The translations under genes and the position numbers were made by a program. The notes under the pieces were generated by a model that made no database searches, was not told where the DNA came from, and was given only the letters and a program-made list of their open reading frames with translations. A DNA stretch of 64,000 bases from an uncultured bacterium (GTDB lineage: Bacteria; Actinomycetota; Coriobacteriia; Coriobacteriales; Coriobacteriaceae). Positions 7,510 through 14,882 of this stretch are shown one piece after another. The DNA is taken from the NCBI GenBank assembly GCA_905214105.1, contig CAJMKK010000009.1, positions 18,289 through 82,288 of the forward strand. Direction: 5' to 3'. Every line of letters starts with the position of its first letter. The stretch's first letter is position 1.

Positions 7510-8631
7510 ATGCGCACAGCAAATACGCACAGAAATATGGCACGCTGCGCTGCTACGGCAACCCTCGCTTGTGTTTTGGGCTTGGGCCTCGTGGCTCCGG
7601 CCTACGCCGATACCGCATCCGACCTTGCCGCTGCTCGTACTAAACTCGAGCAGATTGGCACGCAAACCCAGCAAATTCATGATGAACTCTCCGCGCAGAC
7701 GCAGGAGCTTGATCAGACTGCAGGCGAGATCACGCAAAAGCAGCAAGAGATTGCCGAAGGTCAGGCAAAGCTTTCGACCTACGTTGCCGGTGAGTACAAG
7801 ACCGGCGGCCTGAGTCTCCTTCAGGTTCTGACGGGCGTCGACGATCTGGGCGACATGCTCAACCGCCTGTTCTACTACGGTAAGGTGTCCGACAAGCAGG
7901 CCCAAACCATTCAGGAGGTCAAGGACCTTAAGCAGCAGCTTACCGATAAGCAAACCGAGCAGGAGAAGAACGTCGCCGCGACGCAGAAGAAGGTCGACGA
8001 GCTCAATGCTCAGCAGGCTGATGCCCAGAGTGTCGTGAACTCCCTGGATTCACAGTTGCAGGCCGAGCTTGCTGCCGAGGCCCAGGCCAACGCCGCGCTG
8101 CAGGCTGGCATAAATGCTAGCACCGCCGAAAAGGCCACGGTGAGCAACGACACCGCCGGTACGACCGAGAACACCGACAAGGGTGGCGGTACGACCAACG
8201 ACGGCGGCGGAAACACGCCCGCACCCGCTCCCACTCCGCAGCCCCCGACGCCCGCTCCGGCGCCGGCTCCGGCTCCGACGCCTTCCGCACCGAGCCAGTC
8301 CGTTGATGGCGGTTCCGTTGTTTCGCGCGCCTATAGCAAGCTCGGATACGCTTACTCTTGGGGCGGCATTGGGCCGAACAGCTTTGACTGCTCCGGCTTT
8401 GTAAGCTATTGCCTCACGGGACGCTACTGCCGTCTGGGCACCACCGGCACCTTCATGGGTTGGACCCGTGTGTCCGATCCGCAACCCGGCGATGTTGTGG
8501 TTAACTCCTACCATACCGGCATCTATATCGGCAATGGCCAGATGATCCATGCTTCCGACTACAGCACGGGCGTAATCATCAGCTCCGTCGCAGCCGGTAT
8601 GAACAACAACTACATCTTCGTACGCTACTAA
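7510..8631 (+). CDS. Secreted NlpC/P60 peptidoglycan hydrolase with coiled coil
   Basis: A 373-residue exported cell-wall hydrolase. A signal peptide (1-33, ending PAYAD) precedes a long coiled coil (about 34-205) rich in Gln, Glu and Lys, then a Gly/Asn/Thr stretch and a Pro-Ala linker (about 230-265). The C-terminal NlpC/P60 domain has the catalytic Cys in FDCSGFVSYC, a His in SYHTGIYIG and a third polar His in MIHASD. The plan matches PcsB/CwlO-type division hydrolases, whose coiled coils bind FtsEX; FtsEX is not in the window. Its own GAAAGGAAG site precedes the ATG, and a terminator follows. Confidence 0.92.
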   Translation: MRTANTHRNMARCAATATLACVLGLGLVAPAYADTASDLAAARTKLEQIGTQTQQIHDELSAQTQELDQTAGEITQKQQEIAEGQAKLSTYVAGEYKTGGLSLLQVLTGVDDLGDMLNRLFYYGKVSDKQAQTIQEVKDLKQQLTDKQTEQEKNVAATQKKVDELNAQQADAQSVVNSLDSQLQAELAAEAQANAALQAGINASTAEKATVSNDTAGTTENTDKGGGTTNDGGGNTPAPAPTPQPPTPAPAPAPAPTPSAPSQSVDGGSVVSRAYSKLGYAYSWGGIGPNSFDCSGFVSYCLTGRYCRLGTTGTFMGWTRVSDPQPGDVVVNSYHTGIYIGNGQMIHASDYSTGVIISSVAAGMNNNYIFVRY

Positions 8632-8654
8632 TTTATTACTATAGCGAACGAACG

Positions 8655-8693
8655 TGGGCCCCGCGATCTTGAGTCACGAGGCCCATTCTTTTT
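8655..8693 (+). terminator. Terminator after the NlpC/P60 gene
   Basis: TGGGCC pairs with GGCCCA across a loop, followed by CTTTTTG. It ends the plus-strand run from 4820. Confidence 0.7.
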
Positions 8694-8721
8694 GCCCCCA
8701 CCTTTTGCCTTGAGATCAGCA

Positions 8722-8751
8722 CGGCTATCTAGTATTCAAAACTAGATAGCC
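8722..8751 (+). promoter_or_regulatory. Operator-like palindrome upstream of degV
   Basis: CGGCTATCTAGT and ACTAGATAGCCG form a perfect 12-base inverted repeat around a 7-base centre (pairing reaches 8752). It overlaps the -35 position of a possible promoter whose -10 is TTCAAT at 8757-8762; a TATAAT at 8775-8780 is an alternative. A near copy (25 of 30 bases) lies at the same distance from the -10 of the DUF1836 gene at 10395-10424, so both are probably one regulator's sites. Confidence 0.65.
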
Positions 8752-8809
8752 GTCCATTCAATCAAAAAGATGGCTATAATTGTTGGGGAACAATTAGAAA
8801 GGACCCTCA

Positions 8810-9676
8810 ATGAGCTGGGCACTTATCTCCGATTCGAGCTGCAATCTTCGCGATTGGCAACCAACCGCACCTCATACCACCTTCGCATTTGCACCCCTTA
8901 AGATCCGAGTGGGGGAGCGAGAGTTTATCGATGACCTCACGCTCGACGTGCACGAGCTCAATAGCGCCGTGCAGGCGGAGTCGAGTGCTTCTTCAAGCGC
9001 CTGCCCAAGCGTAGGGGAGTGGGCCGAACTCTTTAGGCTTGCCGACAAGACAATCTGCATGCCCATCTCCGAGGGAGTCTCGGGAAGCTACAATGCCGCG
9101 GCCACCGCACGTGACATGGTGCTTGCCGAGGATCCGGACCGACAGATTCATCTGGTCAATTCACGCGGAGCCGGCGGCAAAATGGACCTGATCTTCCTGC
9201 TGTTCGACCGCTATCTTTCGAGCAACCCGGATGCCTCCTTTGAGGACGCCTGTGCCTACTTTGATAGCTTGGAGCAGAACAGCAAGATCCTCTTTAGCCT
9301 GTGCAATTACGCAAACCTCGCCAAGGCCGGACGTATCCCTAAGGCGGCCGGTGTTATTGCCAACAAGCTCAATATCCGCATTTTGGGAACGGCGAGCGAA
9401 GCGGGCAAAATTGAACTCGTTGGTCACACCCGTGGCGAAAAGAAGATGCTTGGCAAGATTATCGATACCATGGAGGCCGAAGGCTTTACTGGTGGCGAGG
9501 TCGTTATCGACCATGTAGAGAATGAGGCGGGCGCCCAGGCACTTGCCAGCCGCATTGCGGAACACTGGCCCGGCTCCAAGACCATCATCATGCCCTGTAA
9601 CGGGCTAGATTCATACTATGCCGAGATGCACGGCCTCATTATCGGCTACGGCATGGGCGTGGCTTCGGGCCGATAA
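8810..9676 (+). CDS. DegV-family fatty-acid-binding protein
   Basis: A 288-residue DegV protein (cytoplasmic lipid-binding fold, FakB type). It opens with ALISDSSCNL, the family's first strand and DSS motif, and has PISEGVSGSYNAA, which lines the fatty-acid site, and NSRGAGGKM. FakB proteins present fatty acids to a FakA kinase; FakA is not in the window, so use in phospholipid synthesis is inferred. The ATG has GAAAGGA upstream. The gene converges on a DUF1836 gene across a shared bidirectional terminator, and the two carry matching operators. Confidence 0.9.
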   Translation: MSWALISDSSCNLRDWQPTAPHTTFAFAPLKIRVGEREFIDDLTLDVHELNSAVQAESSASSSACPSVGEWAELFRLADKTICMPISEGVSGSYNAAATARDMVLAEDPDRQIHLVNSRGAGGKMDLIFLLFDRYLSSNPDASFEDACAYFDSLEQNSKILFSLCNYANLAKAGRIPKAAGVIANKLNIRILGTASEAGKIELVGHTRGEKKMLGKIIDTMEAEGFTGGEVVIDHVENEAGAQALASRIAEHWPGSKTIIMPCNGLDSYYAEMHGLIIGYGMGVASGR

Positions 9677-9695
9677 TGTACAACTAGACAAACAC

Positions 9696-9735
9696 ACGGG
9701 CGGGATAAGAGGCCAGCGCTCTTTATCCCGCCCGT
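9696..9735. terminator. Bidirectional terminator between degV and the DUF1836 gene
   Basis: ACGGGCGGGATA pairs with TATCCCGCCCGT, with additional inner pairing of GAG and CTC. It lies between two convergent stops and can serve both strands. Confidence 0.75.
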
Positions 9736-9747
9736 CTTATACCTCGG

Positions 9748-10359
9748 TTAGCTATGAAACCCATTGAACTTAAGATAGCTCATCAGATATGCCTTCGAAA
9801 CGAAGGACGATACCGCACTGCGTACAAGCAACGACTCGCGCGTAACCTGATGTGCGGTATCGGGCACGGGAGTCTGCTCGACGGAAAACGCCGCACGAAT
9901 CGATGCCTCAAGCTGATCGACAACATAATCAAAGGCGGTCGGTGCGTCGTAGCTCAAACGCTGAATATGAAAGAGTACCTGAACCGCAGCGATGGGCAGC
10001 ACCTGCTTAAAGATACAAATGGCAATGAGACGCGCAATCTGCTCACGGCCATACTGCTTTTTAACCGGAGCAGAAACGAGGCCGACCTTCACGTAGTTAT
10101 TGATCATCGATGGCGTGATAACGGGCTGCGCTACGCAAATCGAAAGCGGCTCCATCCACAGCGCAACATATTCAATAACCTGATCGCGATAGAGCGTTAC
10201 ATTGGGCAGCTGGTCATAGCGTGGCAGGCTCAATGCGTTGAGTTTACCCACCATATCGGACTGAATAAATGCATCCGGCAGCACCGTCGGCTGAATATCC
10301 TCCGACTTAATGCTGACCGATGTATCGGACATCGGGATAACATGTTTGACGTGGTTCAT
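9748..10359 (-). CDS. DUF1836-domain putative DNA-binding regulator
   Basis: A 203-residue protein whose centre resembles DUF1836: ITPSMINNYVKVGLV (a MerR-like recognition helix with the N-Y-V signature), then KKQYGREQIARL and a helical stretch LPIAAVQVLF. It has no membrane segments. The family is poorly characterised and often lies beside DegV genes, as here. The ATG at 10359 follows a GGAGG site. Its promoter overlaps a palindrome almost identical to that before degV, which suggests it binds both and represses its own gene. The DNA-binding role is inference. Confidence 0.75.
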   Translation of the reverse strand: MNHVKHVIPMSDTSVSIKSEDIQPTVLPDAFIQSDMVGKLNALSLPRYDQLPNVTLYRDQVIEYVALWMEPLSICVAQPVITPSMINNYVKVGLVSAPVKKQYGREQIARLIAICIFKQVLPIAAVQVLFHIQRLSYDAPTAFDYVVDQLEASIRAAFSVEQTPVPDTAHQVTRESLLVRSAVSSFVSKAYLMSYLKFNGFHS

Positions 10360-10394
10360 AAGAGGCCTCCGTTCGTTTTATATATTGTATTCTA

Positions 10395-10424
10395 GGTTAT
10401 CTAGTTTTACATACCACATAGCCG
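10395..10424 (-). promoter_or_regulatory. Operator-like palindrome upstream of the DUF1836 gene
   Basis: On the minus strand this reads CGGCTAT...ACTAGATAACC and matches the degV palindrome at 25 of 30 positions. Five bases further is TACAAT (10389-10384), the presumed -10; degV has TTCAAT at the same spacing. The right half-site ACTAGATA is identical in both copies, while the left half is degenerate here. Confidence 0.65.
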
Positions 10425-10431
10425 CTAAGTA

Positions 10432-10473
10432 AAAGTGGTTGGACAGCAAATTGATGCACCGTCCAACCACTTT
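10432..10473 (-). terminator. Terminator of trxB
   Basis: AAAGTGGTTGGAC and GTCCAACCACTTT form a 13-base perfect stem. On the minus strand a TTTTACTT run follows, fitting termination of trxB transcription before the DUF1836 promoter. Confidence 0.75.
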
Positions 10474-10513
10474 GTTTAAATATAACAACCTTACATAAGA
10501 TATATTATCGTAC

Positions 10514-11452
10514 TTATGCGCGTAAGAAAGTGTATGCGCTGGTTGCCGCTATAGCCCCGTCCGAAACAGCGGTCACAACCTGCCGTAAACGCTTGGAACG
10601 GATATCGCCGGCTGCGAATAAGCCGGGTGTACGGGTGGCCATGGACTCATCGGTAAGGATGCCGCCATCGGGCCCCAGATCGACCAGATGCTCGACAAGT
10701 TCGGTATGAGGTTGCGTGCCGGCAAAGACAAAAATGCCAAACGAGCCAGGTTCAAAGGTCTCAGTATGCGTCTTGCCGTTTGCATTGTCCTTGAAGGTAA
10801 TTGTCGTGGGCATCGCCTTACCGGAAAGCTCAACAATACTAGTTTGGTACCTAACTGAAATATTGTCCTTAGTAAGCACCTTATTCACAACGCCTTCGGG
10901 TGCACGGAACTGATCGCGACGCAGCACGATGGTCACGCTGCTGGCAATGTCGGAAAGGAACAGCGCCTCTTCGCATGCCGAATTGCCGCCTCCGATAACA
11001 AAGACCTGCTTGCCACGGAAGAACATGCCGTCACACGTCGCGCAATACGAAACGCCTCGACCGCGATACGTGTCCTCGCCAACAAAACCTGCAGGACGCG
11101 GCGTGGCGCCCATGCACGCAATGACGCTCTTGGCCGCTGTGTCGCCCATATCGTGATGGATGGTAAATTGAGCCGCATCGGCATCGTAATCGACGCCTGT
11201 CACCATACTCCATTCAACCTGAGCCCCCAGGCCTTCAGCATGCTGTTGGAACCGCTCACCAAGTTCAGCACCGCTCAGCAGCGGAATGCCAGGATAATTC
11301 TCGATCTCGTTGGTCGTGGTGATCTGTCCGCCCGACATGCCCTGCTCAAGGACAGTCGTCGTCAGGTTGGCGCGCGCCGCATAAATGGCGGCAGCATAGC
11401 CCGCGGGACCGCCGCCGATAATCGCAACGTCGATCGTCTGATCGGTAGCCAT
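10514..11452 (-). CDS. trxB: Thioredoxin reductase
   Basis: A 312-residue FAD and NADPH flavoenzyme that reduces thioredoxin. It has the FAD-binding GGGPAGYAAAIYAAR, the redox-active CATC in SYCATCDGMFF, the NADPH motif GGGNSACEEA, and the C-terminal FAD motif AAGDIRSKRLRQV. The start at 11452 (MATDQTIDV) is preceded by an AGAGGA site; the 25 residues available upstream are not typical of the family. It is monocistronic with its own terminator. Confidence 0.96.
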   Translation of the reverse strand: MATDQTIDVAIIGGGPAGYAAAIYAARANLTTTVLEQGMSGGQITTTNEIENYPGIPLLSGAELGERFQQHAEGLGAQVEWSMVTGVDYDADAAQFTIHHDMGDTAAKSVIACMGATPRPAGFVGEDTYRGRGVSYCATCDGMFFRGKQVFVIGGGNSACEEALFLSDIASSVTIVLRRDQFRAPEGVVNKVLTKDNISVRYQTSIVELSGKAMPTTITFKDNANGKTHTETFEPGSFGIFVFAGTQPHTELVEHLVDLGPDGGILTDESMATRTPGLFAAGDIRSKRLRQVVTAVSDGAIAATSAYTFLRA

Positions 11453-11570
11453 GAAGAGTCCTCTCGTCGAAACGTTGTCATTCCTTGCGCTCATACCCAA
11501 ATTTACGTGAACGTGACACTCATGCACTACAATGATAAACCCGTGTTACAACGTCGAAGGGGAGTTATCG

Positions 11571-12872
11571 ATGGATCAGACGCAGACGAGCGATGACGCT
11601 CCCCTGCACAAGCTCAGCACTCCCCAATTGGAGCAAACCACGCTCCTGGCTCAACAAAAACCTCTCGTGACCATCGTGCACGCCTCGGTCGGCTCGGGCC
11701 ACAAGGCCGCCGCAAATGCGATTGCGCAGGCATTCGACCTCATCCGCGGCACCAATGGCATCCCCGAGGATGTTGAGATTGAAGTGCTCGATATTCTTGA
11801 TTTTGGACGTATTAAATTCGACGGCAATAAGACCGCGGCTTCTTTCACGGGAGCCACGCGCCCCATTTATGACCTGACCTGGCGATATACGCTTACGGGA
11901 CATCTTCTCTGGGGTGGCGGCACGGCATGGTCGCGAATTATGTTCCCCGCCTTCAACGAATATATTCGTAGCCGCAGGCCCATAGCCGTGGTCGCAACGC
12001 ACATCACAGCAGCCAATGTTGCCGTGGGCGCCCGCGTCATTACGGGTATCGATTATCCGGTCACCTGCGTGCCGACCGACTACGAAGTCGAGGGCTGGTG
12101 GCCCCACAAGGACACCGATCTATTCTGTGTTGCCAACGAATTTATGGCCGAAACGCTGCGTCCGCGCAAGGTGCCCGAGGCAAAGATTCGCATTACCGGC
12201 ATTCCTATTCGCGCCGGATTCGACACGGATTACGATCGCGAGGAAGAGCTAGCCAAGTTCAACCTCCCCACCGACAAGACCGTCGTTCTGGTAATGGCCG
12301 GTGCCAGCTTGCCTCAGCCTTACGTCCGCTTTCGCGCGGCGATGGACCACACACTCCCCTTCCTGCGCAGCTTCGCAGACATGCACTTTGTCTTTTTACC
12401 TGGCAAAGACGTGGAGTATGCGGCCCGGCTGAAGACGCTCTTCGATGCCATGAAGCTCGAGAACGTCACGGTGTTGGACTATGTCGACGACATGGCGGCC
12501 CTCATGCATGGCTGCGACTTGGCAATCCTCAAATCGGGCGGACTCACGGTCACCGAGTGCCTTTGCGCACATCTGCCGATGATCCTGCTGGGCAAGTCCT
12601 ATGGCCAGGAAAAGGCCAACACCACGATGCTCACCGGCATGGGCGCCAGCATGCACGTCACCACAGCACGAGAGCTCATCGTAACGCTTCGTCACCTGCA
12701 CGACCATCCCGAATCACTCAAAGCCCTACTCATCAACGGCGAAGTACTACGCCGCCCCCACGCAGCCGAAGACATCGCCATCGCTACCATGGAACTCGTA
12801 GGAAAACCCCAAAAGCGCAAAAGAGCCTTCTGCCGCTTCTACTGGGGCGGAAAACCCGCGCATATCCGCTAG
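11571..12872 (+). CDS. Glycolipid glycosyltransferase (UgtP/MGDG-synthase-like)
   Basis: A 433-residue GT-B glycosyltransferase, family 28 type. The N-terminal half has the hallmark HASVGSGHKAAANAI of diacylglycerol glycosyltransferases and CVPTDYEVEGWW. The C-terminal UDP-sugar half has VMAGAS, VLDYVDDMAALM, KSGGLTVTE and the glycine/glutamate-rich YGQEKANT. It probably adds a hexose from a UDP-sugar to diacylglycerol at the inner membrane face. The start at 11571 follows AAGGGGAG; an earlier in-frame ATG at 11532 lacks a site. The last residues are strongly basic, suggesting membrane contact. Confidence 0.88.
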   Translation: MDQTQTSDDAPLHKLSTPQLEQTTLLAQQKPLVTIVHASVGSGHKAAANAIAQAFDLIRGTNGIPEDVEIEVLDILDFGRIKFDGNKTAASFTGATRPIYDLTWRYTLTGHLLWGGGTAWSRIMFPAFNEYIRSRRPIAVVATHITAANVAVGARVITGIDYPVTCVPTDYEVEGWWPHKDTDLFCVANEFMAETLRPRKVPEAKIRITGIPIRAGFDTDYDREEELAKFNLPTDKTVVLVMAGASLPQPYVRFRAAMDHTLPFLRSFADMHFVFLPGKDVEYAARLKTLFDAMKLENVTVLDYVDDMAALMHGCDLAILKSGGLTVTECLCAHLPMILLGKSYGQEKANTTMLTGMGASMHVTTARELIVTLRHLHDHPESLKALLINGEVLRRPHAAEDIAIATMELVGKPQKRKRAFCRFYWGGKPAHIR

Positions 12873-12882
12873 GCGATAGTCC

Positions 12883-12986
12883 GCTGCTCGGCGGGAGCTG
12901 CCCATATATCATTCCATGCTCAAACATTCTCGCTGCGCTGCGAAACTGCGCGTGAAACGATATATGGGCTGCTCCCGCCGAGCAGC
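12883..12986 (-). repeat. Palindromic repeat family A, copy A1
   Basis: Two 28-base arms (12883-12910 and 12959-12986) complementary at nearly every position enclose a 48-base core. Read on the minus strand, the core contains CGCAGTTTCGCAGCG and AGCGAGAATGT and matches the core of copy A2 at 41 of 48 bases, while the outer arms are unrelated in sequence apart from a shared ATATC/GATAT end. Confidence 0.85.
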
Positions 12987-13063
12987 TACGTTTACGTACT
13001 ATCAGCTACACCAGATTCCCTACCATTAGAATCTGCTAAGGCGAAACCAGAAAATATAAAAAC

Positions 13064-13112
13064 AGTAAGCCGATGCGACAAAGAAGGTATCCCTTTATCG
13101 CATCGGCTTACT
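13064..13112 (-). terminator. Terminator-like hairpin downstream of dut
   Basis: AGTAAGCCGATGCGA and TCGCATCGGCTTACT form a 15-base perfect stem. On the minus strand it is followed by GTTTTTATATTTT, fitting intrinsic termination of the nrdR-dut transcript after it passes the repeats. Confidence 0.7.
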
Positions 13113-13144
13113 AGAAAGATTGTGTTATCACAAGCATGTAGCCC

Positions 13145-13240
13145 TTCCGCCTGAGCCCCATACATATCGTCCCGCGCGCAGTTTCGCAGCGAAGCGAGAA
13201 TGTCTGAGCACGGGATGATATGTATGGGGCTCAGGCGGAA
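13145..13240 (+). repeat. Palindromic repeat family A, copy A2
   Basis: Perfect 24-base arms (13145-13168 and 13217-13240) enclose a 48-base core (13169-13216). At the core ends, GTCCCG pairs with CGGGAT, where copy A1 has GTTTCA and TGGAAT: three positions change together and pairing is kept. It lies in the opposite orientation to A1. Confidence 0.85.
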
Positions 13241-13259
13241 ACGGAATCCATGCGCCCCT

Positions 13260-13320
13260 GCGAAGCGAGAATGTTTGAGCATGGAATGATATGTGTGAGA
13301 GACGGCCGGGAGGGATACGA
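13260..13320 (+). repeat. Palindromic repeat family A, half copy A3
   Basis: Only the right half of the core (GCGAAGCGAGAATGT through TGGAAT) and a right arm starting GATATGTG are present; the matching left arm is missing. The piece is flanked by the 8-base direct repeat GCGCCCCT at 13252-13259 and 13321-13328, the second of which overlaps the end of dut. It looks like a truncated copy. Confidence 0.65.
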
Positions 13321-13326
13321 GCGCCC

Positions 13327-13770
13327 CTAAGCTACGCCGCTGGAGCCGAAGCCTCCGTTGCCTCGGTCGGTTTCGTCTAGTTCTTCTACTTCTACGAGGT
13401 TAACCGTGGGGACTTCTTGGATGACAAGCTGGGCGATGCGGTCGCCTTTGTTGATTTGGATGTCGTTCGTGGGGTCTAGGTTAATGAGGATGACTTTGAG
13501 CTCTCCTCGGTAGTGAGCATCGATGAGACCGGGCGTGTTGACTATAGACAGGCCCTGCTTAATGGCCAGGCCGCTGCGGGGCTGGACGAAGCCGGCGTAG
13601 CCGTCGGGCAGGGCGATAGCTAGGCCCGTGGAGACCAAACGTCGCTCAAAGGGTTTGAGGGTACAGTCTTCGTTGGCGCGAAGGTCAAGGCCGGCGTCCG
13701 TAGGATGGGTGTATTTGGGAAGCTCAACGGCTGGGTCGAGACGCTTGATGTTAACGATAATGTTGGACAT
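13327..13770 (-). CDS. dut: Deoxyuridine 5'-triphosphate nucleotidohydrolase
   Basis: Hydrolyses dUTP to dUMP, limiting uracil in DNA and feeding dTMP synthesis. The 147-residue trimeric type has all five motifs: [44 protein letters not shown] and the C-terminal phosphate-capping [10 protein letters not shown]. It starts four bases after the nrdR stop, so the two genes form a nucleotide-metabolism pair. The stop is close to a truncated palindromic repeat. Confidence 0.97.
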   Translation of the reverse strand: MSNIIVNIKRLDPAVELPKYTHPTDAGLDLRANEDCTLKPFERRLVSTGLAIALPDGYAGFVQPRSGLAIKQGLSIVNTPGLIDAHYRGELKVILINLDPTNDIQINKGDRIAQLVIQEVPTVNLVEVEELDETDRGNGGFGSSGVA

Positions 13771-13774
13771 GAAA

Positions 13775-14218
13775 TCACCTTAGCTTGTCGAGCTCTTGCA
13801 GAAACTCATCGACGTCTTTGAAATCGCGATAGACCGAGGCAAAGCGGATGTAGGCCACTTTATCGATCTTGGCCAACCGCTTAAGAACCATATCGCCCAG
13901 CTCATGAGACGTAACAGCCGTGAGTGTACGGGAGCGAAGCTCGACCTCTATATCGTCAATGATCTCATTGAGCTTTTTAGTGTCGATATCACGCTTGATC
14001 GTGGCGCGCATCAAACCGACCAGCAGCTTATTGCGATCGAACCGTTGCTTGGTTCCGTCTGACTTAATGACCTCGATAGGGTCTTCACAACGCTCAAATG
14101 TCGTAAAGCGATAATTGCACGAGCAGCATTCGCGACGGCGCTTGATGGTGTTATTAGATTCCTGCATGCGGGAATCAACGACGCGGGTATGTGCCTTGCC
14201 GCATTTGGGACAGCGCAT
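13775..14218 (-). CDS. nrdR: Transcriptional repressor NrdR
   Basis: A 147-residue zinc-ribbon and ATP-cone repressor of ribonucleotide reductase genes, responding to dATP/ATP balance. Zinc ligands are C3, C6, C31 and C34 (MRCPKCG...CCSC), followed by NYRFTTFER, and the ATP cone covers about 47-137 ([17 protein letters not shown]). The upstream region carries AGAGGAGGT before the ATG. Pairing with dut links dNTP supply and dUTP removal. No nrd genes or NrdR boxes were recognised in the window. Confidence 0.97.
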   Translation of the reverse strand: MRCPKCGKAHTRVVDSRMQESNNTIKRRRECCSCNYRFTTFERCEDPIEVIKSDGTKQRFDRNKLLVGLMRATIKRDIDTKKLNEIIDDIEVELRSRTLTAVTSHELGDMVLKRLAKIDKVAYIRFASVYRDFKDVDEFLQELDKLR

Positions 14219-14269
14219 GGTACCTCCTCTAAAACGATTACAAGGGTACCATGCGACGGTACTTAAATC

Positions 14270-14722
14270 TTAGGAACGTGCGGGAACTTTAAGATGCGCA
14301 CCGGCATCGAGCGAGCCATGCTCCAGATGATTGACGTCGCGGATCATATCAGAGGTCTCCTGTGTGGAAAGACCCTCAATAGGATGTTCCTGGGCAAGCG
14401 ACCACAAGGAATCGCCAGACTGAACACGAACGGTCTCATAGGTAACGTTGGATACCGACTCGGCATATGCGGCGTGACGAGCGCTGAAGATCGAGGTAGC
14501 AAGTACAAAGAAGAGCGTGAGCGCAACGGCGAGAGCGACAATCGTCGAGACCTTCAAGACAACGGGGGCCGAAGTCGTGGCGACGCACCGGCTGCGGACG
14601 GGCTTACCAGGCAATGTTTGGAAACCAGATCGGCCGCCTTTGACAACCGTGAAAGCCGGCGCCGCAGGCGTCTCGAGCTTAAGGGCGAGGTTTCCCTGGA
14701 CCATATCCGTTGCGTTCATCAT
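14270..14722 (-). CDS. LysM-domain membrane protein, SOS-linked (YneA-like)
   Basis: A 150-residue single-pass protein: cytoplasmic N terminus, membrane helix at about 57-80, then an extracellular LysM domain (YETVRVQSGDSLWSLAQEHP through LKVPARS). LysM binds peptidoglycan. It is divergent from lexA with LexA boxes in the shared region, the arrangement of the Bacillus yneA and mycobacterial chiZ loci, whose products halt division during DNA damage. Function is therefore inferred from context and architecture. Two adjacent ATGs exist (14722 and 14719); the second has the better spacing to AGGAGA. Confidence 0.82.
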   Translation of the reverse strand: MMNATDMVQGNLALKLETPAAPAFTVVKGGRSGFQTLPGKPVRSRCVATTSAPVVLKVSTIVALAVALTLFFVLATSIFSARHAAYAESVSNVTYETVRVQSGDSLWSLAQEHPIEGLSTQETSDMIRDVNHLEHGSLDAGAHLKVPARS

Positions 14723-14790
14723 GTTCTCCTCTCGCGTGTTTTGCTGAGAACAGTTTTATCAAGCCGCGCGGACAAAAATGTCTAGCGCGA

Positions 14791-14802
14791 GAACGAATGT
14801 TC
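14791..14802. promoter_or_regulatory. LexA box 1 (LysM gene / lexA)
   Basis: GAACGAATGTTC is a perfect match to the GAAC-N4-GTTC SOS box. It is the box nearest the LysM gene. Confidence 0.85.
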
Positions 14803-14818
14803 GGTTATTATTATCTGC

Positions 14819-14830
14819 GAACAGTTGTTC
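14819..14830. promoter_or_regulatory. LexA box 2 (lexA promoter)
   Basis: GAACAGTTGTTC is a perfect GAAC-N4-GTTC box, 53 bases before the lexA start. Confidence 0.85.
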
Positions 14831-14846
14831 CTGTCAAGCAATAATC

Positions 14847-14858
14847 GAACATTTGTTT
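14847..14858. promoter_or_regulatory. LexA box 3, one mismatch
   Basis: GAACATTTGTTT differs from the SOS box in the last base. It lies 25 bases before the lexA start and the three boxes are spaced 28 bases centre to centre. Confidence 0.6.
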
Positions 14859-14882
14859 GACATTGGTAGAGAGGATCCCCTG

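Larger units (their letters stand above)
12873..13326. other. Gene-free region filled with palindromic repeats
   Basis: A 454-base space between the glycosyltransferase and dut ends. It holds repeat copy A1 (12883-12986), a terminator hairpin (13064-13112), repeat copy A2 (13145-13240) and half copy A3 (13260-13320). Almost all of the stretch can fold on itself. No convincing coding frame was found. Confidence 0.8.

Noticed and set aside
12883..13320. CRISPR array
   Set aside because: The repeats are palindromic with long arms, inverted to each other and irregularly spaced; there are no direct repeats with unique spacers and no cas genes.
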